A program made the translations under genes and the position numbers. Positions 20,447 through 35,400 of a stretch of DNA of 64,000 nucleotides are shown one piece after another; position 1 is the stretch's first letter; the number at the start of each line of letters is the position of its first letter. Source of the DNA: Dysidea avara (lineage: Eukaryota; Porifera; Demospongiae; Dictyoceratida; Dysideidae); contig NC_089285.1 in assembly GCF_963678975.1 (NCBI RefSeq), positions 12,587,725-12,651,724 on the forward strand. The letters are read 5' to 3'. The notes under the pieces are model-generated. The model did not search any database. It worked only from the letters and a program-made list of their open reading frames with translations, and had not been told where the DNA came from.

Positions 20447-23400
20447 ATGAATACTCTGTTGGAGCGAGGTATGGAGGATCCTCCATTGCCGAAGTACGAG
20501 CTAGCAGTGACTTGGTATGAATTAATTCTCAGTCCAGAGAAATTTAATTTACATCTTAAAAAGCTCAGCGAAGATGACAGGGGTGAGAAGTTATATGAAT
20601 TCATTCTATTTAGTGCGCATGACAAGGTGTGCGTTTTCGCTAGTGTAAGAGCATAGGCTCTTTCATTTTCTACTTTTAGGGGGAATGGGTGAACTGCAGT
20701 TGGCATCTCTGCTTGTTGTTCAGAACTATAGCAGTGTGTTGTCCTGGATTATATGCTCCACCAGCTTCTCTTTACTCTGCATATTGAACGAGATATTGAA
20801 TTTATGTGGTTAAAAATCAATGCATTTATGTAAGGGACACGTCCCCAAAAGTGCGTAAAATGGTGTAAAAACATGGTGATTTTCATGTATTTTCTAAGCG
20901 CCCACAGCATTAGGTAGTGGTACCCACAAAAACGGTCTACTAATTACTCACATACCTCTAAGGAATACTCCACCTTATTTTCATAGCTGTAGCTGCAGTG
21001 GATACATGGACCCAGCACAGTTTCTGAACCTGGTTCGTCATTTTTCCTAATGCGTAACGTATTGTGGGATTCACCCGTTACAAGACTATGGGAATTCACC
21101 TTGAACAAATTAGTTTAAACACAAAATACGGTCTGGGACATTTGTGTACATGAATTATACTTCAGTAATTCGAGAGAATTGTACGAAGAGTTGTTGCCGT
21201 AGAGTGGACCATTTAGTTGAAAGACAAAAGTTAAGGAGAGCCGCTTTGAGAATAGTGCCATGTGAGTAACTTGGTTTAGAATGGCTTTGTTCTAGTTTCT
21301 GTAGGCCTATATAAACAGACACCATGTTTCCCAAACCAACTTTTAGTGGGTTTCTTGTGTGTTTTTGACCTTACCATGTCTGTAGATATGCAGAATTCTG
21401 CTAAATTCAGTAAATTTTATTAGGTTCGCAATCTTAATGACTATTTTCAATATGGTGACCTGTTTACATGCAGCAAGGTTTTATCATGGCAGCTATATGC
21501 TGTCACCCCAGGAAAAAAGTAAAACAAAGTTCTTTCGAGGATCCCAGCTTTTTAGTGCTAGACTGTATGCTGATCACCATCTGATCTGGAGTGTAAGGCT
21601 TCTACACAGGCTTTCAGTAGTCTTCTCAGTGAGATAGTGATTAAATAATAAATGATAGAACATGATAATGGTGGTTCCAGGATGGGGCATTTGGGACCAA
21701 TGCCCTTACCACTTTCCAGGGTCGTATCACCTTTCCAAAATCTTATGCATAGGTTTCATGGTTTAGTTTTAACTTAGCTAGATATTATATACTACGTAGT
21801 ATGTACTTTATACCTCCAAATCAAAACTGTATTGAGAGGTGATTATTTGCTGCTACATGTATACAACAACTAGCAGAACTATGTGCTAGCTACCATTCAT
21901 GCCTTAGAGTAGTCTCACATAGTCAGATCACTTTTTTTTCTTTTGTGTGAAACCTACCCCCACACAAAACAGAGAAAAAAGCAGTCTGGCTACTCAGCCA
22001 AACTAGTAGAGTGAACCCTCCCCCACCTTTTTTAATGGGGTGAATTTTCTCTGCCCCTATGTGTTTATAACTATTGTGTGACAATGTGACTTCACCATCA
22101 ATGACCAGTATGGTAATTTAGGCAAAAAATCTGCTAACAACTGTTATTGTATCCTGAGACTAAACCACACCACTAAACTGGAAGCTAATTTATTGTAATT
22201 GTTAAACCTCTCTCCCTGGTGCCAGGTATTACAACACACTTTAACTTACTGAGGTTGCAAATCTTGTGTAGATTATGCCTGAGTTGAAATAGAGAGAGTT
22301 GGCCGGTTAGGTGGTATTTCTGGAGGTGACTGCTAATGCAGGCTCCACTGTACATGGCTTTACTATTAATTCTTGTTTATACTGTATGTAATTATATGTC
22401 GTTTTTCCTGCGTTTAGTGGAGCCTACAGTATACCAGCTAATGTCTACATTTTTAGAAAAGGCTGGAGTAGTAGAAGGACAGGTAAACAGTATGTGTAGT
22501 ACGTGCGTATGCGTGCATGCGTGTGTGTGTGTGGTTTTCATAGGCCCCCAGTACTGATATCACTCCTAATAGAAGAACGATATGCATACAGTATGCACTA
22601 ATTTTTGGATCCTTTTCTCAATGGAACTTGCAAGGAATACAGCAACGGTAAAAACTTTGTATATTACATGACTAGCAAAGTGTTGTATATACTATTGTAT
22701 TGTGTTCTAACTTTCACACTTTGTACAGTAGTCACACAAACCATTTAAGGTATATGAATAAGTGATATGTATTTGCTTGGTTACCAGGGAAATGTGTATC
22801 ATCATCATAGTAGGGACCATGAAGGTTTGCCCTTTCCTGTGAAGAATGCCAGCCACAAACTAGCCTCACAGTACCATCATGATGACTCGGGAGTATTTGA
22901 TTAGAGCCCAAATGTGCCTTCATACTTCTGATAAGTTATCGTTTAGTTTTACGGAATTTTCTATTGACTGACTGACTGACTGACTTATAAATTAGTGACT
23001 GAATTTCAGGCCTACTACTAACCTTTAAAATCCCTAATTACGAAATCCCTAATTACTACTAACACTCGTGCACATTAATTGGCGTGTTTGGTTGCTTTTG
23101 TTTATAATTTTGCATCTTTCTTCTTTCCTACTATTCATAGAGAGCTAGGAAAGGCAGGCCCCTTCTTGTACAACTTTTAAATGGTAATGGATACCCCCAC
23201 TAAGACAGTGAATGTGTATAGTGTGTGTATTCATTTGTGTGTCATACTATGCGTGTGTGTAGTGTGGTGTGTATCATATCATGTCCCTGCCACTGAACAA
23301 TATAGGCTACTACCAGCCGTGCAGTACTCACTGTTAAGGGAACTAAAGGAATTATATCCACTGACAATCAAGGAGTCGACTAAACAGAATGAATTGGTGA

Positions 23401-26400
23401 GATAAAATGATGTGGTTGATTTATATTTAATAGATGCAGTTATACCATAATCAAAAAATGTTCACCAAATACGTTATTACTGGAGGTGATTTCTCTTATA
23501 GCCAAACATAGAATATGTTACACTAAGAAGTCAAGATGACAGTGCTATTGCCTCCAATATATTATACAGTTTGTGGTAAGTGTTCTGGTACCATGGATGA
23601 TATGTACTGTAAAAGTTTGTATGGTGTCCGCCCATATGGCCATTTTCTAGTCTTAAACTCCTTGACCACATGTTAAAGTATTCCAGTAGGTCACTTTGCA
23701 GAGTATGCAATACCATACAATTTTGTAGCTCTTGTATTACTACTACAGTAGTATTGTGGCTACCTCTATCCCATCATTGCTTTGCTGGGGAAAAATGTTG
23801 GGCCAGTAGCTTTCCCGGTGTTATTAGGAATCTTAAACTCTACGTGTGTACATGTTATATGTTTTAGTTGGCTTTGTGGTGCTGTTTGTATACATTTCAT
23901 GTGACATACTGTATGTATGTGATTAAATTTGTAAGACTAAAACTGACTTGCTGAGGGTTAGGGGAAATATTCAGGTTAACTCGAAGGGATAGGCTACTCC
24001 TGGTTGTCTACGAGGCCTGCACTGTTGCTTTTCAGTTGTTAAACACCTGCAATTCACAAAGTCTGAGAAGAGTCACCACGCCTGTTTTTCAGACCGCCAA
24101 AACGAAACCATGCACCGCTAAGCAAAGTGTTAACCATGCTTGCTTGCCAGAATTTGTAAAACATTTTTTTGTTGGTCTTACCAATGCCATGTATGATGCT
24201 GCTAGTGTGACCAAGTGTGACCAATCATGGTGGCATGGTTACAAGCATAGTATGCTTCATTGTGATGGTCAAACTGATAAATGTGATTGTGTTGTTAGGT
24301 TGTTGCAGTTTGTGACATGTTCACAGTCGAATCAAGGTGGAGGACTACCGAGGTATGTACAATTTTGTGATGTAACTGATGTTACCCTTTTGATGATAGT
24401 GATAATGCCAGCTTTGCTAGTGCTGAACAAATAATGGCCATCGTAAGTTACACTTGTGTAACTAGTTCTAGTACTAACAGTCTAGGATTGTCACTAGATA
24501 TATTGAAGAGTATCTAGCTGGAGTAAAATTACTGTGTACATGACACCTCAGTTTACACCTCAGTTTGAGGTACCAAAAGGCTCCATTTCACTTGGCACCT
24601 AACAACAGTTGTTTATAACTTGTAAAGGTGTTATTTGATCAAACATCAACTTTGCACACTGATTTTGTACAGGCAGTTAGACACTCTTCCGTCAGGAATG
24701 GAATGAAATTGTATGTGCGTTGTAATTGATCCAACCTTTTAAAATATATTAATGATGTTGTAAACAGCTAGATTTTACAGACATTAAAGGAGTTTGTTTG
24801 TGATCAGTTACTGCCCAATCATTGTGTACCATGTTTTCCTCTGCCTTGTATACACTATGTCAATGTTGTGCTGAGCATGTGACAATATGGCTATATTTCA
24901 CTTTGGTATTAGGCTAACTCTGCTGCTTGGGACTGTGTCAATTTTTTACGTGACTTCATCATGTTGGAGCAAGACATGTGTCTGTCACATGTTCCATTGC
25001 CCTCCCCTGTTGCTGGTATTTGTTGCAAGGAAGTCAGCGAGATTGATAAGTATATAGTGAAGGACTTGGTGATTCCTAAAGCACAGATACATTGTGAGGT
25101 ACATTATAATTATGTGTATAGTGTGTGTTCTATGGTGTGGTGTAGTGTAGAGTGACATCACAGCCAAGTGGTAGAGCACCAGCTTGGTAATCACAAGGTT
25201 CCAGGTTTGATGCTCACTGTACATGTTGTCATTGTTGTTTCCTTGAGCAAGAACTTCACATTGCTCCAGTTTAGTTGTTTAATGGGACCTGATAATGTAA
25301 TGTCAACTGGGGAACAACCCACCCAACTGTATCATCAATGGGTACCTGGCCATGTCTGCCATGACAGATGAAGGTCCAGGTGCTTCAGGTACCCACACCT
25401 TCATCTGTGAGACATGGTACAGCCTCCTGTGGGTTACTAGTCCTGCCCCAGGAGGATTTGCCTGTGCTGACTCACAGACTGAAGTAGGAATTAATTGTGC
25501 ATTAGTATGTATGCTACAGGTGTGGGCAGCCTCCCTTATCTCAATTATGTACTTTTTCTTCTGTGAGCCTTTGAAATTTTTGCTTGTACTTATTACAATT
25601 GTGAAAGTGTTGACAGTCACTTGTTTCCCTCATCATCTAGGCATGGTACACTGTTGGAGTATATTATTTTCAACAAGAAGAATTTGCTGAAGCAGTATAT
25701 GCTTTTGAGAAGGCCAAGGATTGCTATGAATTATCCAGTGTAAGACGCACAGTGTAGTAGTATATGATGGCCGACTGTGTAACTGTAGGATCCAAAGTGG
25801 TTTTCCAGTGACGAATTGAATGGATTTCTGTTGGCCTGCAATTCTTTGTTGACAGATTCATCTACTAACACCAAAGTAACTATGGCCCATGATAATGTAC
25901 TATTTCAAATGGAACAGCTCAAGCATAGCAACCAATATCAAGTATGTGTAGACCTGATGTCTCCTGTATATCCTGTAATACCATGAAATCAAAAACTGTT
26001 GTTTTTTTGTAATGGATTTGGTATGGGTCTACCTGTGTTCACAACACATTGTGTGTTTAAAAATTCACATTTTAAAATCATCATATACGTAATCCTATAC
26101 TAACAAATTTGTGAATCTATTACATTGCCTTCTGTGATTGTGTCATGCAATTTGTGAAACGTATCTTGTATATTCTAGGATATTCCTCCCATTTTACTTA
26201 AAGACAATGTCAGTAAAGAACTCCCCATCTCTTACCGGCAATCGGTTGAACATGAACTTGAAGAATTGCTAGAGAAACAAAAATGTGATGAGCCCAGTGC
26301 CAAGAAGCGGAAATTGGAAAGTGAAGCTAATTTGAACAGTGTTTACTGGCAAGTGTGTGCCTGTAATGCATTACGGACAACTATCAATGCAACTCCTTTA

Positions 26401-29400
26401 CCTCAACACCACTGGAAAATACTACGTCAAGGAAGTAATAAAAACTACCAGTTCTTATGTGAGGTGTGTTTTAATCCTTGAAGAAATGTGTGGTACTGCG
26501 AAGGTGATGTGGTTGTTATACTGGCTGTACCAATTGTACTGTGTTCATAGCCATGCCATACCCTAAATATACTTGTAATATAAGTATAAATGCAGTATGT
26601 TTCCTTGGCTATAAATACTTAATTCACAACTGCATGTAGGGGTTAGCATACATCTTGAAGCACTCGAATAATGTTGTTGAATGCAAACTATTAAAGCAGT
26701 TCGTTCGGTAAGTGTGATGTACACAGTAACACATTTTGTGACAGACATCTTCCACAGGATCTTGTGTACATCAGTTGGTCCTTCCAGTAGTTTACTAAAG
26801 CTGCTCCGGAGTTCTACTAGTCCAATTTCTATTACAGGATTAAAGGTGAGCTGTAATTGAAGTGTTATCCCTTAGGAATACTAACACTTTCTTTAATAGA
26901 TCTGTTAGATATTTAAGTACGTTGCGTACCTGTAGTCATTTTTGTTGTTGTGATATTGTTTGAACTGTATTGTTGTGATTTTAAAAAAGCCACTGGATTG
27001 TTTATCTCAAAATTGTTATTTTATAGAAACTACAACCAGATGATCACGTGTTCACTGTGAGCAAAGGTCTGTCATTACCAGATGATATGTTGTCCTATCA
27101 CACTGCTGATGAGGCAAAGTTGATACAAGCTGCTGAACTGGAGAGGAAGATCAGCTCGGCTGTCACTTACAAAGCTGTCCTGCAAGCAGTGACATCTTAT
27201 TATGAGTTTGTGCCCGAACAACAACATGATACCCTAGCAGCAAGGGTAAGTTGTATGTGTAACAATTGAAAGGAAGTGCTATTGAAATTTTAACTCTGAG
27301 ACACAATTTAGTCTGAGTCAAGCATGTAGACTACATCTCTTCATTATAACTACTGTAGGAGTGGTAAACTTTGCCAAACCCAATATGCTACAAATGTGTA
27401 GTGATCTAGTGTTCTCCAGTGTTCCTCACATGTGTTCCCGATGTGTGTTTTGTATAGTTCTTGTGTTAGCATTCAATGTCTCCTTGATTGTAGTGGACTG
27501 GTGTTGGATTTGGGCTAGCCACAAGTGACCAGATCAACTCTCCAGCTGTACAGACTAAATGTAATGTACTAATACACCGAGCCCTACAGGCTAGAAATGC
27601 TGAGGTGAGTGAACTCACGTGTTAGCAGCAATGTTATTCTAACTTATTGCATAGGAATGTAACAAAGCTATGGAGTTCTACACAGCCACGTTGTGGGTGC
27701 TGGGACAAAAGTCTAATGCCATCTTGCCCAAGACAAAGGCCATGAAGGAGCCTTACCTTCATGAACAGATACTCACCATGGAGATCAAACATGCGATGCA
27801 GCAGTCAAGATCTAGTGCTAATGCAGAAAGGTATTTGTATTAGTGATGACAGATTGGAGTGCTGTAGTAGCTATCTCTTGAGTATTGAAACGTTTTGTAA
27901 TTATCTGAACGTGACATGCATACCTTACTGAGGAGAGTATCCTACTCTCTTATACCATACCCTGTAGAAAGACGTATTGTGAAGTTATGACATGATGCTT
28001 CTGAGTTCACCCATATAATTAATGAGGTCATTAATTGAACGTAATATTGGTTGAATGCATGCCTAACAACATTGCTAGTAACTGAACTAACTCGAGCTCT
28101 TAGTATTTTAACCGAAATACAAGAGTTCTTTCGTGGGTATAGACAACTGCATAGGCAAGCCATTTAAATTTCCTGGGCGTCACAAGTGTAGGGCAGTGCT
28201 AACGATTCTTGAACTTTTACAGCTGCTTGTCGGTATGTCATAGCACTCTTGGTATCTGAGTAGGATACTCTTCTCAGTATTTATAATGAACTCTTGGTAA
28301 TAAAATGTTGTTGACAGTAACCCTAATGCTCTAATACAGTGGTCATTATGTATTTGTTTAATTGATAGTTTCTTTTGTGTTTGGACAGTGCTGTAGTGAT
28401 ATTTCTTACTGTCATGTGATCTGTCAAACTGACACATAACACTAGGGATAGTGACTAATGACAGACTAAGTGAAGTTCTTTCTGCTTGTATATTATTAGT
28501 GGTTATACAATGCATGAGAACTGCATACACATATTATTGGTGTAAATTGGTATATCCAGTTTTGTTTGCTGTAGACATGCTCGTCTCATTGACAAGACCA
28601 AGGCCTATTACACTCAGAGCAAAACAGGTATAGCCTGTACATGTATATCGTAGTGCATGTACAGTGTAAGTAAATGTCCATCCCGTTTATCATGTTAGCA
28701 GAAAAAATGATTCACTTTGGATTTAGAACACGCCTTACTGGTCCTTCTAAGTATGGTTCACACCACACGTATCATGTCTAGTATTGTCTGAATGTCTATT
28801 ATTGTGTGAAAGGCTGTTAGCTCAAGTAGCAATGCAGTGAAGGCTGTACTGAGCAGAGGAGAGCTTGTTTGGCTAATCAAGTTGGCTGTTTTACTTTGTT
28901 ATGGCTGAGTTATTCACTCCTTAACTCTCTATGTGCAAAGTGGGTGGGAAGATAAATAAGTAACTGTATTGCAGGTTTTCCAAGGCGTAAGTTTTACGAT
29001 TTTCAAAAAAAAAAAATTGTAGCTCAATCAAAATGGCATTGTTCAAGATTTATAAATGCATACGTAAATGATCCTGAAGTGAAAACTTCCCCCCTCAAAA
29101 TTATGGATGGTATTAATCTGCAAAAAAAAATTAACCTCAAAAATAACCTGCTATATGGCATCATGTGAGTGGATTAGTGTACTGTGAATGTATCCCAACT
29201 TGATCATGAAGTGTATTTCTACTTTGGTTTAAACTTATAACAGTACTTCATGTTTAGTTTTGTTTGTTTGCAGATGAGAAGTTAAACTCATATACAATTC
29301 AACTGGCCACAGCATTTTTGCTGAACAACAATGAGTTTTCATTCTTAAAATCCTCTGAACCATCTAGTTCAGTGAGCAAGGTATGTATACCCTATATGGT

Positions 29401-32400
29401 AATATACCACACCACTGTATAACTGTATGTTGTCTGTGAAACCTGTCTTAGCAACCACCTGTATGGAGAGGCCACCTCTCCAAACCAGGCAACTTTTAAG
29501 TTTCCAAATTTATCTGTCTAAACCCTAAGGCTATAAATGACCAGGTTCCATTGTAGTCATACCTGTACAGCATATGTACACATGTGATCCTCCCTAGCCT
29601 ATTGATATGCCACTGATTGCTTCAAGACTGGCGGATGCTGTGCTGCGCATTAAGGAGAGAGAAGACTTGCGGAAACCAGTTAGAGATTTGTTTGAGACTA
29701 GTATGTTGTACTGTATATCGATACTTAGTTGATATGTTCCAATAGTACATAGTGTAGTGTTGTTACTTGACTTGTAAATAACTTACGTAATGTAGATATT
29801 AAGTTAGTGAGGGGATTATCCTTACCATAAGTGTGATGGTTGGGATTTTAACGTAATACACAACCCACCTCCATCGGCTGTTTCCAATAACACTCACTGC
29901 TGATAATCCTGTGTATAGGAAAATATAACTGCTATCAATTCAGTATCTCTGGTATATTTTCTGATGTATACTTCTCCAATTAGCTTCTTGTTGTGTGTTA
30001 TATAGTTAGTGGAGTGTTTATTCCATCACCTGGCAACACGGAGTCAAGAACAGATACGTTAGAGAAGCACATTAACCTGAGGTTAGTCTACACACCTACA
30101 TCGTGGCTACATGTTAGAGCGTGACTATTCTTTATTGTTTATTAAAACTGGATAATATCCCAGCAATTGGTGTGCTTTACAGGTCACACTTTGCTGTGTT
30201 CGTGGATGCTCTGAAGGTAAGCAACTCACTCATGCAGTCCAATATGTCATCATACCAAACTTGACACATTTATTACCACAGCATGCAGATTTGTGGTTTA
30301 TAACTTTTGAATACAAAATTTAAATATTAATATAATATGGTTACAATACAATGGCGGATCTAGGATGGGGCATTTGGGGCAAATGCCCCCCCTCCCCTTC
30401 CCTCTGTGGAAGAGCACTGCTTTTGATAGAAATACTATACACTTTGTAAGACCAAAATCAATTATAATTGAAGAAAGCTGCATATCACTTACAAACTCAC
30501 CTAAAACCATAGTTAAAATAACTGTTGAAGTGTCACCCAGCACCTTCATACATAATAAGTGCCTCTAAAAACAATTATTGTTTTGTTGGTGTTAAGACTT
30601 TCATAGTGTTTTAAATACTTCACAACCATCTGCAAAGGCCATAATGAAAAAAAACTGCGTACTATGGAGTGATCATTGCTACTTAAAATTACAAGACAAT
30701 CTGTTCTCCCCAACCACCTACAACTTTAGTCTGTTTGTGCCCCTCCCCTTGCCAACTCTTGGATCTACCCCTGCAAACATACCCATAGTAACGTGATTCC
30801 AATGGGAACTAACAGTTTTGTGCACTAGCAAAATGGCTAGACTAGCAACCATATACTTAACTCTACATTATTTCTCTATGAATTTATCTCATACTGTATT
30901 TTTTCCCTTTTTACCATTAAACCGTGACTTATACCACAATGATTAGAGATATACAAAAAGGTTATGTTTGTAGAAGTTGTCAACTGTTGTACTTGTAACC
31001 AAAAACAAGTCACACCCATAACAAGCATTGCCCATAGTAACGTCACCACTGCATATCCCCCCCCCCCCCAGCCCCAGTATGTAACTACATTATTTGTGGT
31101 AGCTAGTTAACACAAATCATTATCTTTTTAAGTAAAGTTGGTTTACTATTTGTCAGGAATCTACTTGTCTTTCTCTGTTACTGTCTGCCTTTGGAAGGTT
31201 ATGGAAGTTGATGAGTGTAAGTAGTTGTTTCTATAGTAACATGTGGTTTAGTGTTATCCTAATAGAAGACGCAGGAAGACCTCACCAGTGAATTTCCTAA
31301 TCATTGGCCGACAGCTATTAGCAGGTAAGTTAACTACAGTGGAAATACTTCTATGTTAGTGAGCTCATATCATATCTCTCTCCTCCAGCAACACACCAGA
31401 GAAATACACAGTGTTTGCTAAGAGCTATTTCCAGCGAATCATGCAGCAGTCACTACAGAAACACCCTGGTCAGGCACTGTGGCATGTGACGAGGGGAGAT
31501 TATTTCTTTGGTAAAGTGATTGCTTCTGTACATGTGTAGAGTAACCGTTTCTTGGTGTATGCTGTTGTTTTCTTTGACAGCATACTTCTGTAATGTGTGA
31601 ATACTTTGTAAGTCTCTTTGTTTTTTACAATTGCATATTGAAAACACCTAGTATACACAGTATGTACCTTGGGTTAAATGCTGTACCTCAAATAGTTGCT
31701 TCGTTTGAATAGTTTGTGGCCACACTGTGGTCCTTAAAGAAGAGCGTCCTTGAGTAAACGTCATGGTTATTATTTGAATCCATACTGTTCTATGGAGTTA
31801 TCTGCTTATCCTTGGGTTAGGAAAATGGTAGACTATCCTACAGTATTATTCAGTGAGAAAGGAGCAATATAATAGTCACCATACCTGCTGTTTATAAACA
31901 CTGTCCAGGAATAATAGCTACTCTTGAATGGTGGCTACACCAATTTTGACACTGGATTAATAGTAGTCGTGGTGTTTAGGTATCTTGATATAATTTCTCA
32001 TGAAAATAACATTGTATGAGTAATCAATACAAATATAGATTGGAACGTCATTTTACAATCACTACCTAATTAAGAACAATTATTAAATTATAATATGTAC
32101 ATTATACTCTTACTGAATCTGTACATTACAGATAAATAAATAAATAGCTTACACAGAACATTTGCTGCTGATGTTTACTAAGTAAAACCTTGTGTCTTTA
32201 TCATGTTATTGCATGTAATACCAAACATTTATGGGATTCTTGAGTTGACATTTGCTGTCATCTTATTCACCATAGCAACCAGTGACTATGCAACAGCATT
32301 GAAATGCTACATATTGGCGGGTGCTGTGGCTTCATTGTTTTTTGAAAAAGATGTTTCAGCCACTGTTTGGAGCCAACAGGTGAGGGGTCCATTTTATGTT

Positions 32401-35400
32401 TACAACAAACTGCATAGCTCACTGTGAATGTACTATCCAATTCATTTTATCCCCAAGAAAAATAATAAACAAACACCCTGCTTTTTATTTTAGCAGCGGA
32501 AAGTACTGCAGTATAGACCATCTCTCTGGGCTATGGTTTGGTTTGGTTCACTTATTAGAACAGTGTTGGTAATAACGCGTTACAAAAGTAACATGGTACA
32601 TAATAATTATTACATTTTGTGATTTCAAGTAATGTAACGAGCTACTATTCATATTCTAGTAATATAACTTAAGTTACTTTCAAGGAACCGATTGTTCGTT
32701 ATATTAGTAATGAAAGTAACGTATTACGTTACGTGTTACTATTACAGTTCGTTAGTGACGTGTAATGGTATTCATAACACATTACCAGGTCCATTACTAA
32801 CCAATTAGTGTTACTCAACAGCTTAGTAGCTGCAATAATCTACTGTTCTGATCCCCTATAATAAAATTATCCATATTAGTTCACACCACAGACAACTGGT
32901 CACATGATTTGCTAGCAATGTTTAGGTATGGCTGAAGTGGTAAAAATAATGAACATCTCTACACAGGTGCAAAAAGCCAGTAGCTATATTTACAGGAGTG
33001 TTTACTATATGCTAGCTCAGTAACTAACATGCAAGGTGTAAAGGAAAGGCGTATGGTCAGATCAAAAGTAACTTAATGTAATATATTAAGTTACTTTTCA
33101 TTTGGAGTAATATGTAACTGTAACTTATTACATTGCCCAAAAGTAAAGAGTAATATGTAATATATTACATTGACAATATAACTTTCCCAACACTGATTAG
33201 AATAGGCACCATGTACAGGGTCGTATGCAGGAATTTTGAAAAGGGGTTTCCATTGCAGTTAAGTGATTGTTATATTAGAATAGTTTATATTGTCTTTTTG
33301 CTTTATTACAGTATCTCGATCTTTCACCAAAATCATAATTCAGAACAATGCTAAAAGTGTTACTATCATGTTAGAAATTATTACAGCTGTATTTAACTAA
33401 GATAGTTTACAATTTGAATGTGTCCTGTTCCACAATAGATTTTCAGATTATGGAAACCTGAAGTTTCAATTTCTTAATGTTTCAAGTAGTGTGTAAAATC
33501 TGAGTGAAAACCCTAGAATCCCCCTCGGTACACCCCTGATATGCATCTAGGTACTTTAGGTACTTTGGTTGATGATGTTGAAAGTTTTCTCATGAGTTAC
33601 AGTGACATCCAATACATATTTTTCTTGCATGAATTTCCTGTTAGACTACTAGTCATATACATGACCCCCTACATGTTGTTTACATGTTGTTTACACAAAA
33701 CAGTGTATTTTATGTCAGTTGTGTTTATTAGACCTACCAGAGAATGATAGAGTGTTGTCAACAACTGTACTATAGGACCTACGTGAGTACATTAGTGATG
33801 TGTATGTGTATCCTTGTGTATGTATAGTCAAAGATTGGGTCTGGTGGTACAATTGTGGCCATACCAGTTTTAAGGATCTAGATCTTCACTGCCATTAGAT
33901 GGAGAGCATTATATAGGGAAGAATATGTATTTTTCTTATAGTGAAATTATAAAAGCTGCTAAAAAGTGATACTGTATACAATGAGAACCAGTTTGATAAC
34001 AATAGTGTTCATAATATAGGTGGATAAATGAATTTAGTTATATACAGAGGTCACTCTATACCAGTTGACCAAATACTCTAATAGAGCAGTCATGTTTAGC
34101 ATTCAGATAATAAAATGTACATTTCTGAAGCATGCCATACTCGACCATTAGTTACCATTCGCTTAAGAGTATTTCATTGTTATAGAGTGCATTCTGTTTG
34201 GCTAAGTGTTTTTCATATTTGAATTATTATAGTGCTGTATGTAAATCAATTGATGAGTTTCATTTATCCAAACAAATTCACTTGTTTAAGCGCTACCATC
34301 TAACTTTAGGAACAAAAGATGTTAAAATTGTTGAGGAGGGTCCACTGTATACATAATCCTCTCAGATGGCCTGACCACTGTTTCTTTGTTAGATCTTAGA
34401 TATAACCAAATGTTGAAATGTTAGAGAACCTCCTTAAAATATTTTTGTATTTTTTTCTACTTTACTTGTTATTAATTGAAAGCAAGTTGATGTTATGCTA
34501 CTTCTAAAAACCAGGCGGCCATGCAATTAATACTTTCCCATTCTAACTAAATAGGCAATTAATCAACCATGTATATTTTATTCATGCTATTGCTATTATT
34601 GATTCAGCTAGATAATTGGATTTGTAAACACTGTAATTTAGCATATTTCGTAATTCATGAATTATTTTGTAATTCTGTAATTATGTTGCTATGTGCTGCT
34701 AATGAAGTGTAACTATAACAAACCACTTTAAACAGCAAATTATGCACAGAAGTATCTTCTCGTTTGTTTTATAGTGTGTCTATTGTGTTTTCTCACACAA
34801 ATGGTTTAAAGAAAGCCTTGAGGCTGCCCTTCATTTTTGTTCACATAAGTACAGGTAATGCCCCCTTTCAACTCGAAGGATACGCTATCTCTGGTAGCCT
34901 AAGAGGCCTTCAACATTGTTTTGAAGTTGTTAAACGTCTATAAAACCAAAAAGGAAGACCATTCACGAAGAGTCGCTATGTCCGTATTCCAGGCCACCGA
35001 GAAGAACCACCGCAGAGCTAAGTTTATGTGTATGGAAGTTTAATACAAACTAAATAGCTTTACATCATGACTGCTTTTTAACAATTTTGCTTATGTGGAT
35101 GCATATGAACTAACATGGATAGGTAGATAGACACATAGGTAGGTACACACACACACACGCACGCACACACACAAACACACACACTTTTACAAAAACAATT
35201 TCAGTAAACCAGGCGTGTACCCACATGTGGGCGCGCTACTAGTTTTAAAACTCACAAACCAGATAGGTATAAAATATTATATTAAAGTAGTTGCCACTTA
35301 GCTGCACACCTCTATGTGATTTATGCAAATTCCCAATAAAGTATGCATCATCTCGGGCTGGGATTCTTGACAATAACTAAACCTTTTCCGACATTTCCTG

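Noticed and set aside
20700-20808. Apparent INTS8 exon (LASLLVVQNYSSVLSWII)
   Set aside because: It superficially resembled the next INTS8 segment, but the GTGAGA donor at 20583 joins exon 1 directly to 22418 in correct phase, and the matching family segments are found at 22418-22647.
21437-21637. Plus-strand ORF in INTS8 intron 1
   Set aside because: No family similarity and no phase-compatible splice sites; intron 1 is spliced cleanly without it.
24036-24434. 132-codon plus-strand ORF in INTS8
   Set aside because: Mostly dispersed repeat; only 24299-24352 within it is used as an exon, in the frame dictated by splice phase, and 24400-24442 is read in a different frame.
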